From NCBI GenBank assembly GCA_030835345.1, contig JAURPH010000008.1:23547-87546 (forward strand): a stretch of DNA of 64,000 bases, read 5' to 3'. This document shows positions 54,300-63,695 of this stretch, piece by piece. The stretch's first letter is position 1; every line of letters begins with the position of its first letter. The notes under the pieces are model-generated. The model saw only the letters and a list, made by a program, of their open reading frames with translations, was not told the DNA's origin and searched no databases. Position numbers and translations under genes: made by a program. The DNA is from Thermodesulfobacteriota bacterium. Lineage in GTDB: Bacteria; Desulfobacterota_D; UBA1144.

Positions 54300-55124
54300 A
54301 TGATAAGCTTTTTAAAAGGTAAGAGACTATTTAAAGAATTTGTAATAGCTCTTACCTTTTTATCTTTATTTGTAATATCTTGCAGTACAGTCCCAATTAC
54401 AGGTAGAAGTCAATTAATTTTAATTTCCGAGTTCCAAGAACTCCAGCTAGGTTTACAAGCTTACAATCAAGTCCTTGAAAAAGAAGAGCCTTCAAAAAAT
54501 AAAAGATATGTTGAATATGTTAATGATGTAGGAAATAGAATTGCTCTTCAGACCGAGAAAAATTATCAGTGGGAATTCAATGTCTTTCAAGGTGACGTAA
54601 TAAATGCTTGGTGCTTACCCGGCGGTAAAATAGCCTTTTATGATGGAATCTTAAATATCATGGATAATGAAGCTCAAGTAGCCACTGTTATGGCTCATGA
54701 AATTGCACATGCAACTGCTCGTCATGGTGGCGAAAGAGTTAGCATAGGAATCCTAGCTCAAGTTGGCGCAGTTGCAGTCCAAATTGCAATGAGAGATAAA
54801 GATCCAGCAATACAATATGCAGTTTTTCAAGCATATTTACCTACAGTTTTGGTTGGAGTAATTTTGCCTTTTAGTAGGAAGCATGAAAATGAAGCAGATA
54901 GAATGGGACTTACATACATGGCAAGAGCGGGGTATAACCCTGAAGAAGCATTGATATTTTGGGAAGCAATGTATGAAGCAACTAAAAGCAAAAAGCGACC
55001 ACCTGTTTGGTTAAGCACTCATCCTACAACTTTACAGAGAATTGAAAATATAAAAGCTTTATTGCCAGAGGCATTAGAAATTTATAATGATTCAGATAAA
55101 GCACCAAATAGAAAAATTAGATAA
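54300..55124 (+). CDS. M48-family metalloprotease lipoprotein
   Basis: A 274-residue periplasmic zinc protease. Lipoprotein signal: basic start, hydrophobic core and lipobox FVISC, with Cys28 as the lipidated residue. VPITGRSQLILIS just after it is the typical beginning of BepA/LoiP-like proteins. Zinc site MAHEIAHATARHG (His133, Glu134, His137), with the third ligand in HENEADRMG. It lacks the C-terminal TPR domain of BepA, so it is nearer LoiP/YcaL-type outer-membrane quality-control proteases. Ends overlapping phoU by 8 nt on the other strand. Confidence 0.92.
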   Translation: MISFLKGKRLFKEFVIALTFLSLFVISCSTVPITGRSQLILISEFQELQLGLQAYNQVLEKEEPSKNKRYVEYVNDVGNRIALQTEKNYQWEFNVFQGDVINAWCLPGGKIAFYDGILNIMDNEAQVATVMAHEIAHATARHGGERVSIGILAQVGAVAVQIAMRDKDPAIQYAVFQAYLPTVLVGVILPFSRKHENEADRMGLTYMARAGYNPEEALIFWEAMYEATKSKKRPPVWLSTHPTTLQRIENIKALLPEALEIYNDSDKAPNRKIR

Positions 55125-55773
55125 GGTTTCCATGTCTAATTATTGTACCAGTTTGAATATAATAACTATCTTCGGCAATGTTGGTTGCTAAATCCCCAAT
55201 TCTCTCTATATCTTTTAATATTAATAAAAGAAATTTAGCTCCGTCAATGATAGATGAATCATTTTTCATTAAAGAGATTATTTCTTCAGATATTTTGATA
55301 TATGATTTATCAATTTCCCTGTCTCTTTCACAAACATCTATTGCCAATTGTTTATTTCCAGAGATAAATGATTTGATAGAGTCGCTAACCATTTTAGAGG
55401 CAGAGAAAGCCATTTTTGGAAGTTCCACATATTCTATAACTGTAGGGAATTCTAAAAGTTCAACAGCTTTTCTTGTTATACCAACTGCATGATCACCTAT
55501 TCTTTCTAAATCCTTATTAATTTTCATTGCCATAACAACATATCTTAAGTCCTCAGATACAGGTTGAAATAATGCCAAAGTTTCAATTCCTTGAGTATCA
55601 ATTTCATTATCCAATTTATTTACTTCTAATTCTTGAGTAAATATTTCATCTGATAATGACTTATTCCTTTCAGTAAGACATTTTAGAGAATTATTAATAT
55701 TGGTTTCAACCATTGAAGCCATGTTAACTAAAGCATGTCTAATATTATCAATTCTTTCTTCAAGTTCCGTCAT
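55117..55773 (-). CDS. phoU: Phosphate signalling protein PhoU
   Basis: Cytoplasmic protein that links PstSCAB occupancy to PhoR and restrains the Pho response when phosphate is plentiful. It has 218 residues with two three-helix repeats. Metal-binding ExxxD-type motifs are seen in each half: KINKDLERIGDHAVGI (about 83-98) and LKDIERIGDLATNIAED (about 185-201). It is the last gene of the pst operon, 46 nt from pstB. Convergent overlap with the M48 gene. Confidence 0.96.
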   Translation of the reverse strand: MTELEERIDNIRHALVNMASMVETNINNSLKCLTERNKSLSDEIFTQELEVNKLDNEIDTQGIETLALFQPVSEDLRYVVMAMKINKDLERIGDHAVGITRKAVELLEFPTVIEYVELPKMAFSASKMVSDSIKSFISGNKQLAIDVCERDREIDKSYIKISEEIISLMKNDSSIIDGAKFLLLILKDIERIGDLATNIAEDSYYIQTGTIIRHGNLI

Positions 55774-55819
55774 TTAAAAAACTCCTTTTTTAAGTTAGTA
55801 AAATTTTAAAAAAACATTA

Positions 55820-56575
55820 TTAACCAAACCTTCCACTAATATAGTCATTGGTTTGTTGAATACTTGGATTCATAAATATTGTTTTTGTTTCATCAAATTC
55901 AATTAATTCTCCTAAAAACATAAAGGCTGTATAGTCAGATACTCTAGATGCTTGTTGCATATTATGAGTAACAATTACAATTGTATAATCTTTTTTTAAC
56001 TCTTTAATTAGTTCCTCAACTTTTGCAGTGGCTATTGGATCTAATGCTGAACATGGTTCATCCATTAATAAAATCGTTGGCTCAACAGCAATAGCCCTTG
56101 CGATACACAATCTTTGTTGTTGACCTCCAGATAATCCATATGCTGATTCATTCAGTCTATCTTTAACCTCATCCCACAATGCAGCACCTTTTAAACTTTT
56201 CTCTACTACATGGTCTAGCTTACTCTTATCTTTAATACCTGCAATTTTTAACCCATAAGCAATGTTCTCATATATTGATAGAGGGAAAGGATTAGATTTT
56301 TGAAATACCATCCCAACATTCCTTCTTAAATTAGTTAGGTCAATAGATGGGTCATATATATTGGTTCCCGAAATTGTAATTTCTCCTTCAATTTTAACGC
56401 CTTCAATTAAATCATTTAGTCTATTAAGACATCTTAATAATGTAGATTTCCCACAACCTGATGGACCAATGAAGGCTGTAGATTTATTAGCTTCTATATC
56501 TAGAGTAACTTCCTTCAAAGCTTTAGCTTTTCCATAATAAAGAGATAAGTTTCTTATATTTATTGCTTTACTCAT
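55820..56575 (-). CDS. pstB: Phosphate ABC transporter ATPase PstB
   Basis: ATP-hydrolysing subunit of the high-affinity phosphate importer. It has 251 residues. Walker [10 protein letters not shown] (about 37-45), [11 protein letters not shown]-loop [17 protein letters not shown], signature [16 protein letters not shown], Walker [15 protein letters not shown] and the switch [10 protein letters not shown] are all present and match PstB. It is 1 nt downstream of pstA. Confidence 0.98.
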   Translation of the reverse strand: MSKAINIRNLSLYYGKAKALKEVTLDIEANKSTAFIGPSGCGKSTLLRCLNRLNDLIEGVKIEGEITISGTNIYDPSIDLTNLRRNVGMVFQKSNPFPLSIYENIAYGLKIAGIKDKSKLDHVVEKSLKGAALWDEVKDRLNESAYGLSGGQQQRLCIARAIAVEPTILLMDEPCSALDPIATAKVEELIKELKKDYTIVIVTHNMQQASRVSDYTAFMFLGELIEFDETKTIFMNPSIQQTNDYISGRFG

Positions 56576-56576
56576 T

Positions 56577-58157
56577 TTATATCATTCCCTTATATTTTTT
56601 CTTTAATCTATTTCTTAATAATATAGCAGTTAAATTTAATGTAATAACTATAAGAATTAATAATAAAGTTGTTGAAAATACCATTGGAAGCGCCGCTTCT
56701 GAGTTAGGGGATTGAAATCCAACATCATATATATGGAAACCAAGGTGCATAAATTTTCTTTCAAAATGTAAATATGGAAAGAAGCTGTCAATTGGCATTG
56801 ATGGTGCTAATTTAACAACACCTGTAATCATCAAAGGCGCAACTTCCCCGGTTGCCCTTGCTATTGCGAGTATTAAACCGGTAAGAATCCCAGGCATTGC
56901 ACTTGGAATAATGATATTTTTGAGAGTTTCCCACTTTGTGGAACCTAATGCAAGAGATCCATCTCTTATACCTTTGGGGACCGCATTTAAGCCTTCTTCA
57001 GTGGAAACAATTACAACTGGAACAGTTAATAGTGCTAATGTTAAAGAGGCCCATAATATTCCCCCCGTACCAAAAGTTGGTGATGGTAAAGCATCTGAGA
57101 AAAATAATTGGTCTAATGTTCCCCCAATTCCATAAATAAAAAATCCAAGTCCAAATACACCAAATACAATTGATGGGACACCTGCTAAATTATTCACACA
57201 TATTCTAACAAGATTAAGAAATTTTCCGGGTTTTGCATATTCATTTAAATAAACAGCTGCTATAACACCTAAAGGCAATACTACAATGCTCATTATTAAT
57301 ACCATTAGTACAGTCCCAAATATTGCAGGAAAAACACCGCCTTCAGTGTTTGATTCTCTTGGTTCATCGCTAACAAATTCCCATATTTTACTAAAATATA
57401 GACCAATTTTGCCCAAAATAGATAATGAATTTGGCTTTAAGTATCTCTCAATATTTTCTAATGTTAAAGTTTTTTCTAGGCCATCTGATGTATAGAGTCT
57501 TAATTTTATATTTTTCAACTTATCGGCTTGTTCAAAAAGCCTTTTTTCTAAAACTTGATATTTTTCTTCTATAAGCAAAACTTCATTTTCAATTTCTTCT
57601 TTTCTTTCCAAAGTAGATGATTTTCTTTCTAGATCTAAATTTTTTAAATTATAATTTATTTTACTTATTTTATGTTCCAAGTCTTCGATTTTCATAACAA
57701 CTGTTTTTTTGAATTTTAATTTTTGTTCAAGTATTTGATAAAACCTATCTTTATCTCTTTCATAAATGATTGATTCGTTTCCTATTTGTAGTTCCTTCGG
57801 AAAACCATAGAAAACTCCCCATTCGTTTCTTTCAACTAAGAGCAATTCTTTGTCATAACTAACACTGTCTATATTTTTTTTAGTAAACCACCTGAAATCT
57901 AATCCGTATAAATCTCTATTACCTATTTTTAATTGAATAGTATCTTCATCATTATAATTCTTCCCTTCCTTTTTGAATTCACCTGAAATATATGAGCCAT
58001 CTTTTAATTTTACTGTAGCTACATTACTTTGCCAGAAAGTGCTGAAGCCATAATAAAAAATTAGCAAAAATAATCCAGCCACTAAAAGCATACTTAAAGA
58101 TGCCATTGCACCTGTTAACCACACATAAGTAGAACCATCTTTGAAATATTTCTTCAT
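56577..58157 (-). CDS. pstA: Phosphate ABC transporter permease PstA, long form
   Basis: Inner-membrane permease of the Pst importer. The 526 residues compare with about 296 in E. coli. TM1 is at about 17-38, then an N-terminal extracytoplasmic region (about 40-260) of beta strands plus a coiled coil (about 145-215, Glu/Lys/Leu-rich), and then the standard BPD permease core from about 275 ([14 protein letters not shown]) with the EAA-like loop [19 protein letters not shown]. Such extended PstA proteins (DUF3333-type) are known in many proteobacteria. It is 7 nt downstream of pstC. Confidence 0.95.
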   Translation of the reverse strand: MKKYFKDGSTYVWLTGAMASLSMLLVAGLFLLIFYYGFSTFWQSNVATVKLKDGSYISGEFKKEGKNYNDEDTIQLKIGNRDLYGLDFRWFTKKNIDSVSYDKELLLVERNEWGVFYGFPKELQIGNESIIYERDKDRFYQILEQKLKFKKTVVMKIEDLEHKISKINYNLKNLDLERKSSTLERKEEIENEVLLIEEKYQVLEKRLFEQADKLKNIKLRLYTSDGLEKTLTLENIERYLKPNSLSILGKIGLYFSKIWEFVSDEPRESNTEGGVFPAIFGTVLMVLIMSIVVLPLGVIAAVYLNEYAKPGKFLNLVRICVNNLAGVPSIVFGVFGLGFFIYGIGGTLDQLFFSDALPSPTFGTGGILWASLTLALLTVPVVIVSTEEGLNAVPKGIRDGSLALGSTKWETLKNIIIPSAMPGILTGLILAIARATGEVAPLMITGVVKLAPSMPIDSFFPYLHFERKFMHLGFHIYDVGFQSPNSEAALPMVFSTTLLLILIVITLNLTAILLRNRLKKKYKGMI

Positions 58158-58164
58158 TTGCCTT

Positions 58165-60384
58165 TTACAATTCCTTATATTTTTTTCTTAACTTAATTCT
58201 TACTGTTTCAGCAATAGAGTTGATAATAAATGTAAACATAAATAATATAATTGAAGATAAAAATAACATTCTGTATAGACTTCCACCAACGGGTGCTTCA
58301 GGGATTTCAACTGCTATATTCGCTGCCAAAGTTCTAAATCCATTAAATATATCCCAATCCATTATTGCAGTATTTCCAGTAGCCATCAATACAATCATTG
58401 TTTCCCCAATCGCTCTTCCGATTCCAATCATTACACCACTAAATATTCCTGGACTTGCACTAGGCAAAACAACTTTTAATGCTGTTTGCCATTTAGATGC
58501 TCCAAGAGCTAAAGATCCAGAAACAAGATGTTGGGGAACATTAGATAATGCATCTTCAGAAATTGTAAAAATTATAGGTATAACCGCAAATCCCATTGCA
58601 ATACCTATAACTAAAGCATTTCGTTGGTCATAGTTAACACCGGCTGATTGATAAAGCCAGTCAGTGAAGCTTCCAAAAAAGATAGTATTTTCTATGAATT
58701 CCCCAAGCACTAATCCTAGGTAAAAAATTATAATTATGATTGGAATTGAGATCACAAAAAACTGAATTCCTTCTGTTTTAATAATTGTCTTTTCTTTAAT
58801 TTTTTCCCATATTGGTGGTAAGGCTAAAGATGAAAGTATTAATAAAATGGGAAAAATAATAACCCCAACGAGAACAGAATCTAGCCTTGGTGCAAGCCAT
58901 AAACCAGCAAGGAAACCTAGTACTACACTAGGCAGGGCAGCCATAATCTCAATTACAGGTTTAATAATATTTTTAAGTCTTGGAGCCATAAATTGTGATA
59001 CACAAATTGCAGCTAATATTGCAATTGGAAGCGCAAAAATAACAGCATAGAATGTTCCTTTTAAAGTTCCAAAAATAAGGGGTATTAAGCTTAATTTTGG
59101 CTCAAAATCATCTGTACCACCTGCTGATTGCCAAACATATTCGGGTTGTTGAAAACCTTCATACCAAACTTTAGTAAAAGTGCTTTTTAAACTAGTTTCA
59201 GGATGTTCAATATCAAATTCATTTATTTCTATATTGTTATTTTGAAAACTTAATAATCCAATGTCCTTAAAAGCGAAATTGATTAAGTCATAGTCTTTTA
59301 TTTTAAAATTAAGTAGTTCTTTCCCTGAGGTAGTAGAACTAATCTTCACATTTCCTTTTGTATCCACAGAAGTAAATATTTTTTTTAAATTTCCCCTAAA
59401 TGCATTCTTGATAGGATGCTCATGTTTTGGAAGCTCTCTAATTTTTAATAAATTATTATTAATTAGAAAAAAAACAAAGTTTGAACCATTTTGATCAGAA
59501 ATCACCATAGAGTTTCTACCACTCAACATCGTAATTTTATTAATTTGATTTTCTGATAGTTTGAATTGCTGAAGCAAAACAACTTGATTGTTTTCTATAC
59601 TCCATAGAAATATTTCCCCTCCTTCACTTGCCGCTACTACTTTATTTTTATGAAAATACAAACCTATATCAGTTGGTGGATTTCTTAAATTAGTTGTTAA
59701 GTTGTAAACTTTATTCACTGAAGATGTTTCTAATGATTCCGATAGTATTTCTTCATTGTTTTCTTCTGAATGAAAGAATTTTATTTCTTTATTTGAATCC
59801 AACACTACGGCAGTAACTGACTCTTCATTTTCAATAAGATCGAATTTAATTATAGCATTTTCACTTAATGTTATAGATGTGCTAGGAATTATCATTAAGT
59901 CTACAATTCTGTCTAAATTGCTTGTATATTTTAATTTAAATTTCAATTTGAATGATAAAATTCTTCCACTACTTGTACCTAGAGCTAAGATTCTATCTAA
60001 ATCCCCAGCAAAGCTGTTTGACGAAACAATGGTTTCATTTTCTAAAAGGACAGGTGAATATGTGTATTTAATTTTTCCAGTATTTAAATTATAAAAATTT
60101 AATTGGCCATCTTTGTTCACAAATAGCAGATTTTCATTATATTCATCTGGATAAAAATCAATAATATTTTCAGAAATTTCTTTGTCTGTTAAAAAATTTT
60201 TATTTGAATCTACTTGGTAACTTTTAAATAAAGGAACAGCCTCTTTTCCTATAAAGAAAATTATCAAAAAAATTGAAAGAATTATAAAAAAACCGCCAAA
60301 AGCAAAAATACTCTTAGCGGCATTATCTTTGAATTTTCTAAAAGGCTCAATTTTTTTTCTTATATTATTTTTAAACTGAGCCAT
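58165..60384 (-). CDS. pstC: Phosphate ABC transporter permease PstC, long form
   Basis: Partner permease of PstA. It has 739 residues, against about 319 in E. coli. TM1 (about 27-48) is followed by a roughly 370-residue extracytoplasmic domain made of repeating short beta-strand units with beta-propeller-like phrasing (GQLNFYNLNTGKIKY, GGEIFLWSIENNQVV, GNVKISSTTSGKELLNFK). The permease core begins near 440 (LIFGTLKGTFYAVIFALPIA), with EAA-like loop ALGASKWQTALKVVLPSASPG. The extra domain may contact PstS or report occupancy; that is inference. It lies 15 nt downstream of pstS. Confidence 0.95.
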   Translation of the reverse strand: MAQFKNNIRKKIEPFRKFKDNAAKSIFAFGGFFIILSIFLIIFFIGKEAVPLFKSYQVDSNKNFLTDKEISENIIDFYPDEYNENLLFVNKDGQLNFYNLNTGKIKYTYSPVLLENETIVSSNSFAGDLDRILALGTSSGRILSFKLKFKLKYTSNLDRIVDLMIIPSTSITLSENAIIKFDLIENEESVTAVVLDSNKEIKFFHSEENNEEILSESLETSSVNKVYNLTTNLRNPPTDIGLYFHKNKVVAASEGGEIFLWSIENNQVVLLQQFKLSENQINKITMLSGRNSMVISDQNGSNFVFFLINNNLLKIRELPKHEHPIKNAFRGNLKKIFTSVDTKGNVKISSTTSGKELLNFKIKDYDLINFAFKDIGLLSFQNNNIEINEFDIEHPETSLKSTFTKVWYEGFQQPEYVWQSAGGTDDFEPKLSLIPLIFGTLKGTFYAVIFALPIAILAAICVSQFMAPRLKNIIKPVIEIMAALPSVVLGFLAGLWLAPRLDSVLVGVIIFPILLILSSLALPPIWEKIKEKTIIKTEGIQFFVISIPIIIIIFYLGLVLGEFIENTIFFGSFTDWLYQSAGVNYDQRNALVIGIAMGFAVIPIIFTISEDALSNVPQHLVSGSLALGASKWQTALKVVLPSASPGIFSGVMIGIGRAIGETMIVLMATGNTAIMDWDIFNGFRTLAANIAVEIPEAPVGGSLYRMLFLSSIILFMFTFIINSIAETVRIKLRKKYKEL

Positions 60385-60399
60385 AAATTTTTTACCTTG

Positions 60400-61356
60400 T
60401 TAGTTTAATTGTTTTAACACATCATCAACTTGTTTTTTATTTAGTGGAATATATCCATCTTTTATTACTACTTCTTGACCCTCTTTACTTAATGCAAATT
60501 GAATAAATTCATAAACCAATGGTTCTAATTTTTCCCCAGGCTTTTGATTCACATAGAATTGTAAAAATCTAGCTAATGGATAAGTCCCTTTTTCTATTGA
60601 TTCAACAGTTGGGTCAGCACATGGTTTCCCTTTTTTACTTAATGCTATTGCTTTAACACCCGAAGTCTTATAGCCAATACCGCTGTAACCAATTGCATAA
60701 AGATCATTTGTTATTCCCTGAACAACAGCTGATGACCCTGGTTGTTCTTTAACAGAGTCTTTATAATCTCCCTTACATGTTGCTTTTTTCTTAAAATAAC
60801 CATATGTGCCAGAAGCTGAATTACGGCCATAAATACTAATAGGTTTATATCTCAATTTTCCTTTAAGGCCAAGTTGTCCCCATACAACAATATCTTCATT
60901 GCCACCACATTTTCTGGTTTTTGAGAATACTGCATCTACCTGCTTGATACTCATACATTCAACGGGATTATCTTTATGAAGAAAAACTGCAAGGGCATCC
61001 ATAGCAGTTCTTATTCTAATTGGCTTATATCCAAAAGCAGACTCAAACTTCTTAACTTCTTTCCCTTTCATTTTTCTAGACATTGGTCCTATATTACTGG
61101 TACCAGCAATTAGTGCAGGTGGGGCAGTACTAGATCCTTTACCTTCAATTTGACACTTAACATTTGGGTAAACTTTTGTGAAGCCCTCACACCATAGTGC
61201 CATCATATTATTCATAGTGTCTGATCCAACACTAGAAATTGTTCCACTGACACCACTAACTTTTTTGTATGCTGGGATTGCTGGATCAACTTCTAAAGCA
61301 AAACCCGGTGATACCATAAGAACAAAAAGTGTAAAACTTAATAAGAATTTTTTCAT
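60400..61356 (-). CDS. pstS: Phosphate-binding protein PstS
   Basis: Periplasmic phosphate receptor of 318 residues. Signal peptide residues 1-20 (MKKFLLSFTLFVLMVSPGFA) with a likely cleavage after Ala20. Phosphate-binding segments are GSDTMNN (about 43-49), GKGSSTAPPALIAGTSNIGPMSR split over the site, and GRNSASGTYGYF (about 177-188). AAGGAGG lies 5 nt before ATG. The upstream 72-nt gap and the end of phoR carry four 11-bp-phased TTAACA-like repeats, a probable Pho box, so induction by phosphate starvation is expected. Confidence 0.97.
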   Translation of the reverse strand: MKKFLLSFTLFVLMVSPGFALEVDPAIPAYKKVSGVSGTISSVGSDTMNNMMALWCEGFTKVYPNVKCQIEGKGSSTAPPALIAGTSNIGPMSRKMKGKEVKKFESAFGYKPIRIRTAMDALAVFLHKDNPVECMSIKQVDAVFSKTRKCGGNEDIVVWGQLGLKGKLRYKPISIYGRNSASGTYGYFKKKATCKGDYKDSVKEQPGSSAVVQGITNDLYAIGYSGIGYKTSGVKAIALSKKGKPCADPTVESIEKGTYPLARFLQFYVNQKPGEKLEPLVYEFIQFALSKEGQEVVIKDGYIPLNKKQVDDVLKQLN

Positions 61357-61382
61357 AAATTCCTCCTTAATATTTTTACATA

Positions 61383-61436
61383 ATTAAAAAGGCTAATTGT
61401 TAAGATTGTGTTAAGAAATTGTAAACATCTAGTTAA
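61383..61436 (-). promoter_or_regulatory. Pho-box promoter of pstS
   Basis: Minus strand, reading toward pstS: TTAACT (61436-61431), TTTACA (61425-61420), TTAACA (61414-61409), TTAACA (61403-61398), starts exactly 11 bp apart. Nine nt after the last repeat is TTTAAT (61388-61383), a -10-like box. The 11-bp direct-repeat layout is that of PhoB/PhoP sites; TTAACA matches the Bacillus PhoP consensus. The first repeat overlaps the phoR 3' end. Confidence 0.72.
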
Positions 61437-62793
61437 CAATAGGCAGTGTAATTTTAAAAAAAGCACCATCGTTGAATGGGAGAGCTTCAATCTTGCCTTC
61501 ATGAAGATTTACAGCATGTTTTACTATACTCAACCCAAGGCCAGTGCCAGTTAAATCTTTAGACCTGCTTGAGTCTATTGTATAAAATCTTTCAAAAATT
61601 TTTTCTAAATTTGCAGGGTTTATTCCCGGGCCATTATCTTTTATTTCAATGATAATTTTATCTAAATTTTGAATAATATTAATTTCAATCTTTCCATTAT
61701 TAGGAACAAATTTTAATGAATTTTGTAATAAATTAGTGAATATTTTTTCTAGCTCACTTGAATAACCATTAAATGGAATGGATGCATTTTGATAATTTTT
61801 TATTATTTTAATTTTCTTATCATTTTGTGAAGAAAAAATTATCTCCTCTACATTATCAATAAGTCCTTTTAGGTCAACAATATGTCTTTCAACATCCTTA
61901 CTCTTTTCTTTGTTTTCAATTTCTGAAAGGACAAGAAGATCTTGAGTGATCTCATTTAATCTACTTGAGTTCCTTTCAATGATATCTATCATTTTATTAG
62001 TTGTTTCATTTTCTTTTCCTATATTTGCATTAAGGAGTTCAATGGCACCAATGATTCCACTCAAGGGTGTTCTCAACTCATGAGACACATTTAAAACCAA
62101 CTCTTCTTTAATTTTATTTATTTGTCTAGTTTCGGTGACATCACTTAATGTTATTAGCATTTTGTTTTTATTGTCATCTATATATCCAATCCTAACTACC
62201 AAAATTTTATCCAAAGTAGTTCCTAGTGATATTTCACTCTTTATATAAGATTTCTTTTTTTTTGCTATATCAACTACATCACTAAATGAACTATTAAAAA
62301 ATATTTCCCAATATTTTTTATTAATACAAGATTCTGTACTTGGAATACCTATGATTTTTTTTAGTTCATTATTGATATAAATAATCCTATCTTCTTTGTT
62401 TTCAATTACCATTAAGCCAAACTTTATATTCGCAAGAATATTTTCTAGTTCATTTACTGAATTTTTTTCTTTTGATAATTCTTTTGAGAACGAGTCTATA
62501 ATTTCATATGTTGCTTTATCATAAGAGTCTTTTGCTTTTACTAGATTTATATCACTAGTAAATTTTCCACTTATTATTTCATTAGATAATCTTTTAATTT
62601 TCCTTGCTGAGGATATTAACCTAATTACAAAAATTACAGAAAATATATATATAATTGTTGATAATTGAAAAAAAATGTTCGATAAGAAATCTAGAAAATT
62701 TTCACTATTAAGAATTTGTTCTAAAATTCCGAAGAAATAAAGTATTGTTATGAGAATTATTAAATACCTTCTTCGCTCAAAAATATTAATCAT
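61429..62793 (-). CDS. phoR: Phosphate regulon sensor kinase PhoR
   Basis: Membrane histidine kinase of 454 residues, partner of PhoB. Two TM helices lie near the N-terminus (about 10-26 and 34-64), then a linker (65-110) and a PAS domain (about 112-215). HisKA with phospho-accepting His in LNVSHELRTPLSG, N-box NLLQNSLKF, G1 DNGPGINP, F-box and G2 GTGLGLSIV complete the kinase core. It overlaps phoB by 8 nt. No large periplasmic domain, as in other PhoR proteins that sense phosphate through Pst and PhoU. Confidence 0.94.
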   Translation of the reverse strand: MINIFERRRYLIILITILYFFGILEQILNSENFLDFLSNIFFQLSTIIYIFSVIFVIRLISSARKIKRLSNEIISGKFTSDINLVKAKDSYDKATYEIIDSFSKELSKEKNSVNELENILANIKFGLMVIENKEDRIIYINNELKKIIGIPSTESCINKKYWEIFFNSSFSDVVDIAKKKKSYIKSEISLGTTLDKILVVRIGYIDDNKNKMLITLSDVTETRQINKIKEELVLNVSHELRTPLSGIIGAIELLNANIGKENETTNKMIDIIERNSSRLNEITQDLLVLSEIENKEKSKDVERHIVDLKGLIDNVEEIIFSSQNDKKIKIIKNYQNASIPFNGYSSELEKIFTNLLQNSLKFVPNNGKIEINIIQNLDKIIIEIKDNGPGINPANLEKIFERFYTIDSSRSKDLTGTGLGLSIVKHAVNLHEGKIEALPFNDGAFFKITLPIVN

Positions 62794-63475
62794 TTGTATC
62801 TATTATATATCCTATTCCTCTTACGGTCTTAATAATCTTTCCACTACTGGCCAGTTTTTCTCTTAAATTTTTAACATGCACATCAATTGTTCTATCATAT
62901 ATTATTTTATCATCTCCCCAAATTCTTTTCCTTTTGACAAGCTGATCTCTGGATAAGACTCTTCCTTGGTTTTTGATTAGTGCTTCAAGTAATAGAAACT
63001 CAGTTCTTGTTAAGTCGATCTTTTTATCATTTATGAATGTAGAATAAGAATCCATATCTAATCTTATTTCATTTAATATTAAAAAATTTGCTCCAGAAAT
63101 ATTTTTTGTTTTATTTAAAAGTCTTTTAATTTTTGCTACTAGAACCTTAGAGCTTATTGGTTTTATTAGATAATCATTCCCACCAACTTCATGACCAACT
63201 ACAATATCAGATTCAGCTGATTTTGCCGTTATAAAAATAATGGGAATATCTTGGAGTTTAGATTCTTTTCTAATTAATTTACAAGTTTCGATTCCATCTA
63301 GCTTCGGCATCATAATGTCCAAGAGAATTAAGTCTGGGATTACGGATTTACAAAAATTTAAAAGCTCAATTCCGTTTGCAAAGATTTTGGTTTTATAGCC
63401 CTCTTGATTTAAGTTTATAGACAGTATTTCAGAAAGATCTTTTTCGTCCTCAGCTATAGCAATTAATTTGTCCAC
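62786..63475 (-). CDS. phoB: Phosphate regulon response regulator PhoB
   Basis: OmpR/PhoB-family transcription factor of 229 residues. Receiver domain: acidic pair AEDEKD near residue 9, phospho-acceptor Asp53 in LLDIMMPKLDG, conserved Thr in FITAKSAE and Lys in LIKPIS. Winged-helix DNA-binding domain from about 130 with LTRTEFLLLEALIKNQG, SRDQLVKR and VDVHVKNLREKL-type end (IDVHVKNLREKL), closing TVRGIGYII. The start is GTG at 63475; no clear Shine-Dalgarno. Pst genes follow directly, and TTAACA repeats lie upstream, supporting PhoB over other OmpR-family members. Confidence 0.95.
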   Translation of the reverse strand: MDKLIAIAEDEKDLSEILSINLNQEGYKTKIFANGIELLNFCKSVIPDLILLDIMMPKLDGIETCKLIRKESKLQDIPIIFITAKSAESDIVVGHEVGGNDYLIKPISSKVLVAKIKRLLNKTKNISGANFLILNEIRLDMDSYSTFINDKKIDLTRTEFLLLEALIKNQGRVLSRDQLVKRKRIWGDDKIIYDRTIDVHVKNLREKLASSGKIIKTVRGIGYIIDTND

Positions 63476-63524
63476 ATATAAAGTATTGAATAATTTTCAA
63501 AAAAAAAAATAAATTTTTTAGAAA

Positions 63525-63552
63525 TTAACATATTTTTAACAAAATATTTACA
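63525..63552 (+). promoter_or_regulatory. Pho-box-like repeat cluster, distal
   Basis: TTAACA (63525-63530), TTAACA (63536-63541) and TTTACA (63547-63552), starts 11 bp apart, plus strand, in the phoB-porin gap. A TATTAT (63565-63570) lies 12 nt downstream. Orientation points toward the porin, away from phoB; it could be a second porin promoter or an auxiliary PhoB site. Confidence 0.5.
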
Positions 63553-63604
63553 AATATAATTATTTATTATAGACTTCATGGGTAGATAATAGCGATAATA
63601 TATT

Positions 63605-63658
63605 TTAATCTTTTATTAATCAATTCTTAATAGAAAATTAACAATTAGTAAATATATT
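63605..63658 (+). promoter_or_regulatory. Pho-box promoter of the porin gene
   Basis: TTAATC (63605-63610), TTAATC (63616-63621), TTAATA (63627-63632), TTAACA (63638-63643), starts exactly 11 bp apart, then 9 nt and TATATT (63653-63658). The layout and the 9-nt spacing match the pstS promoter. The leader would be about 30 nt with AAGGAGG at 63684-63690. Confidence 0.65.
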
Positions 63659-63695
63659 CTTTAGTAATAATTAATTTATTCTCAAGGAGGTTTAC

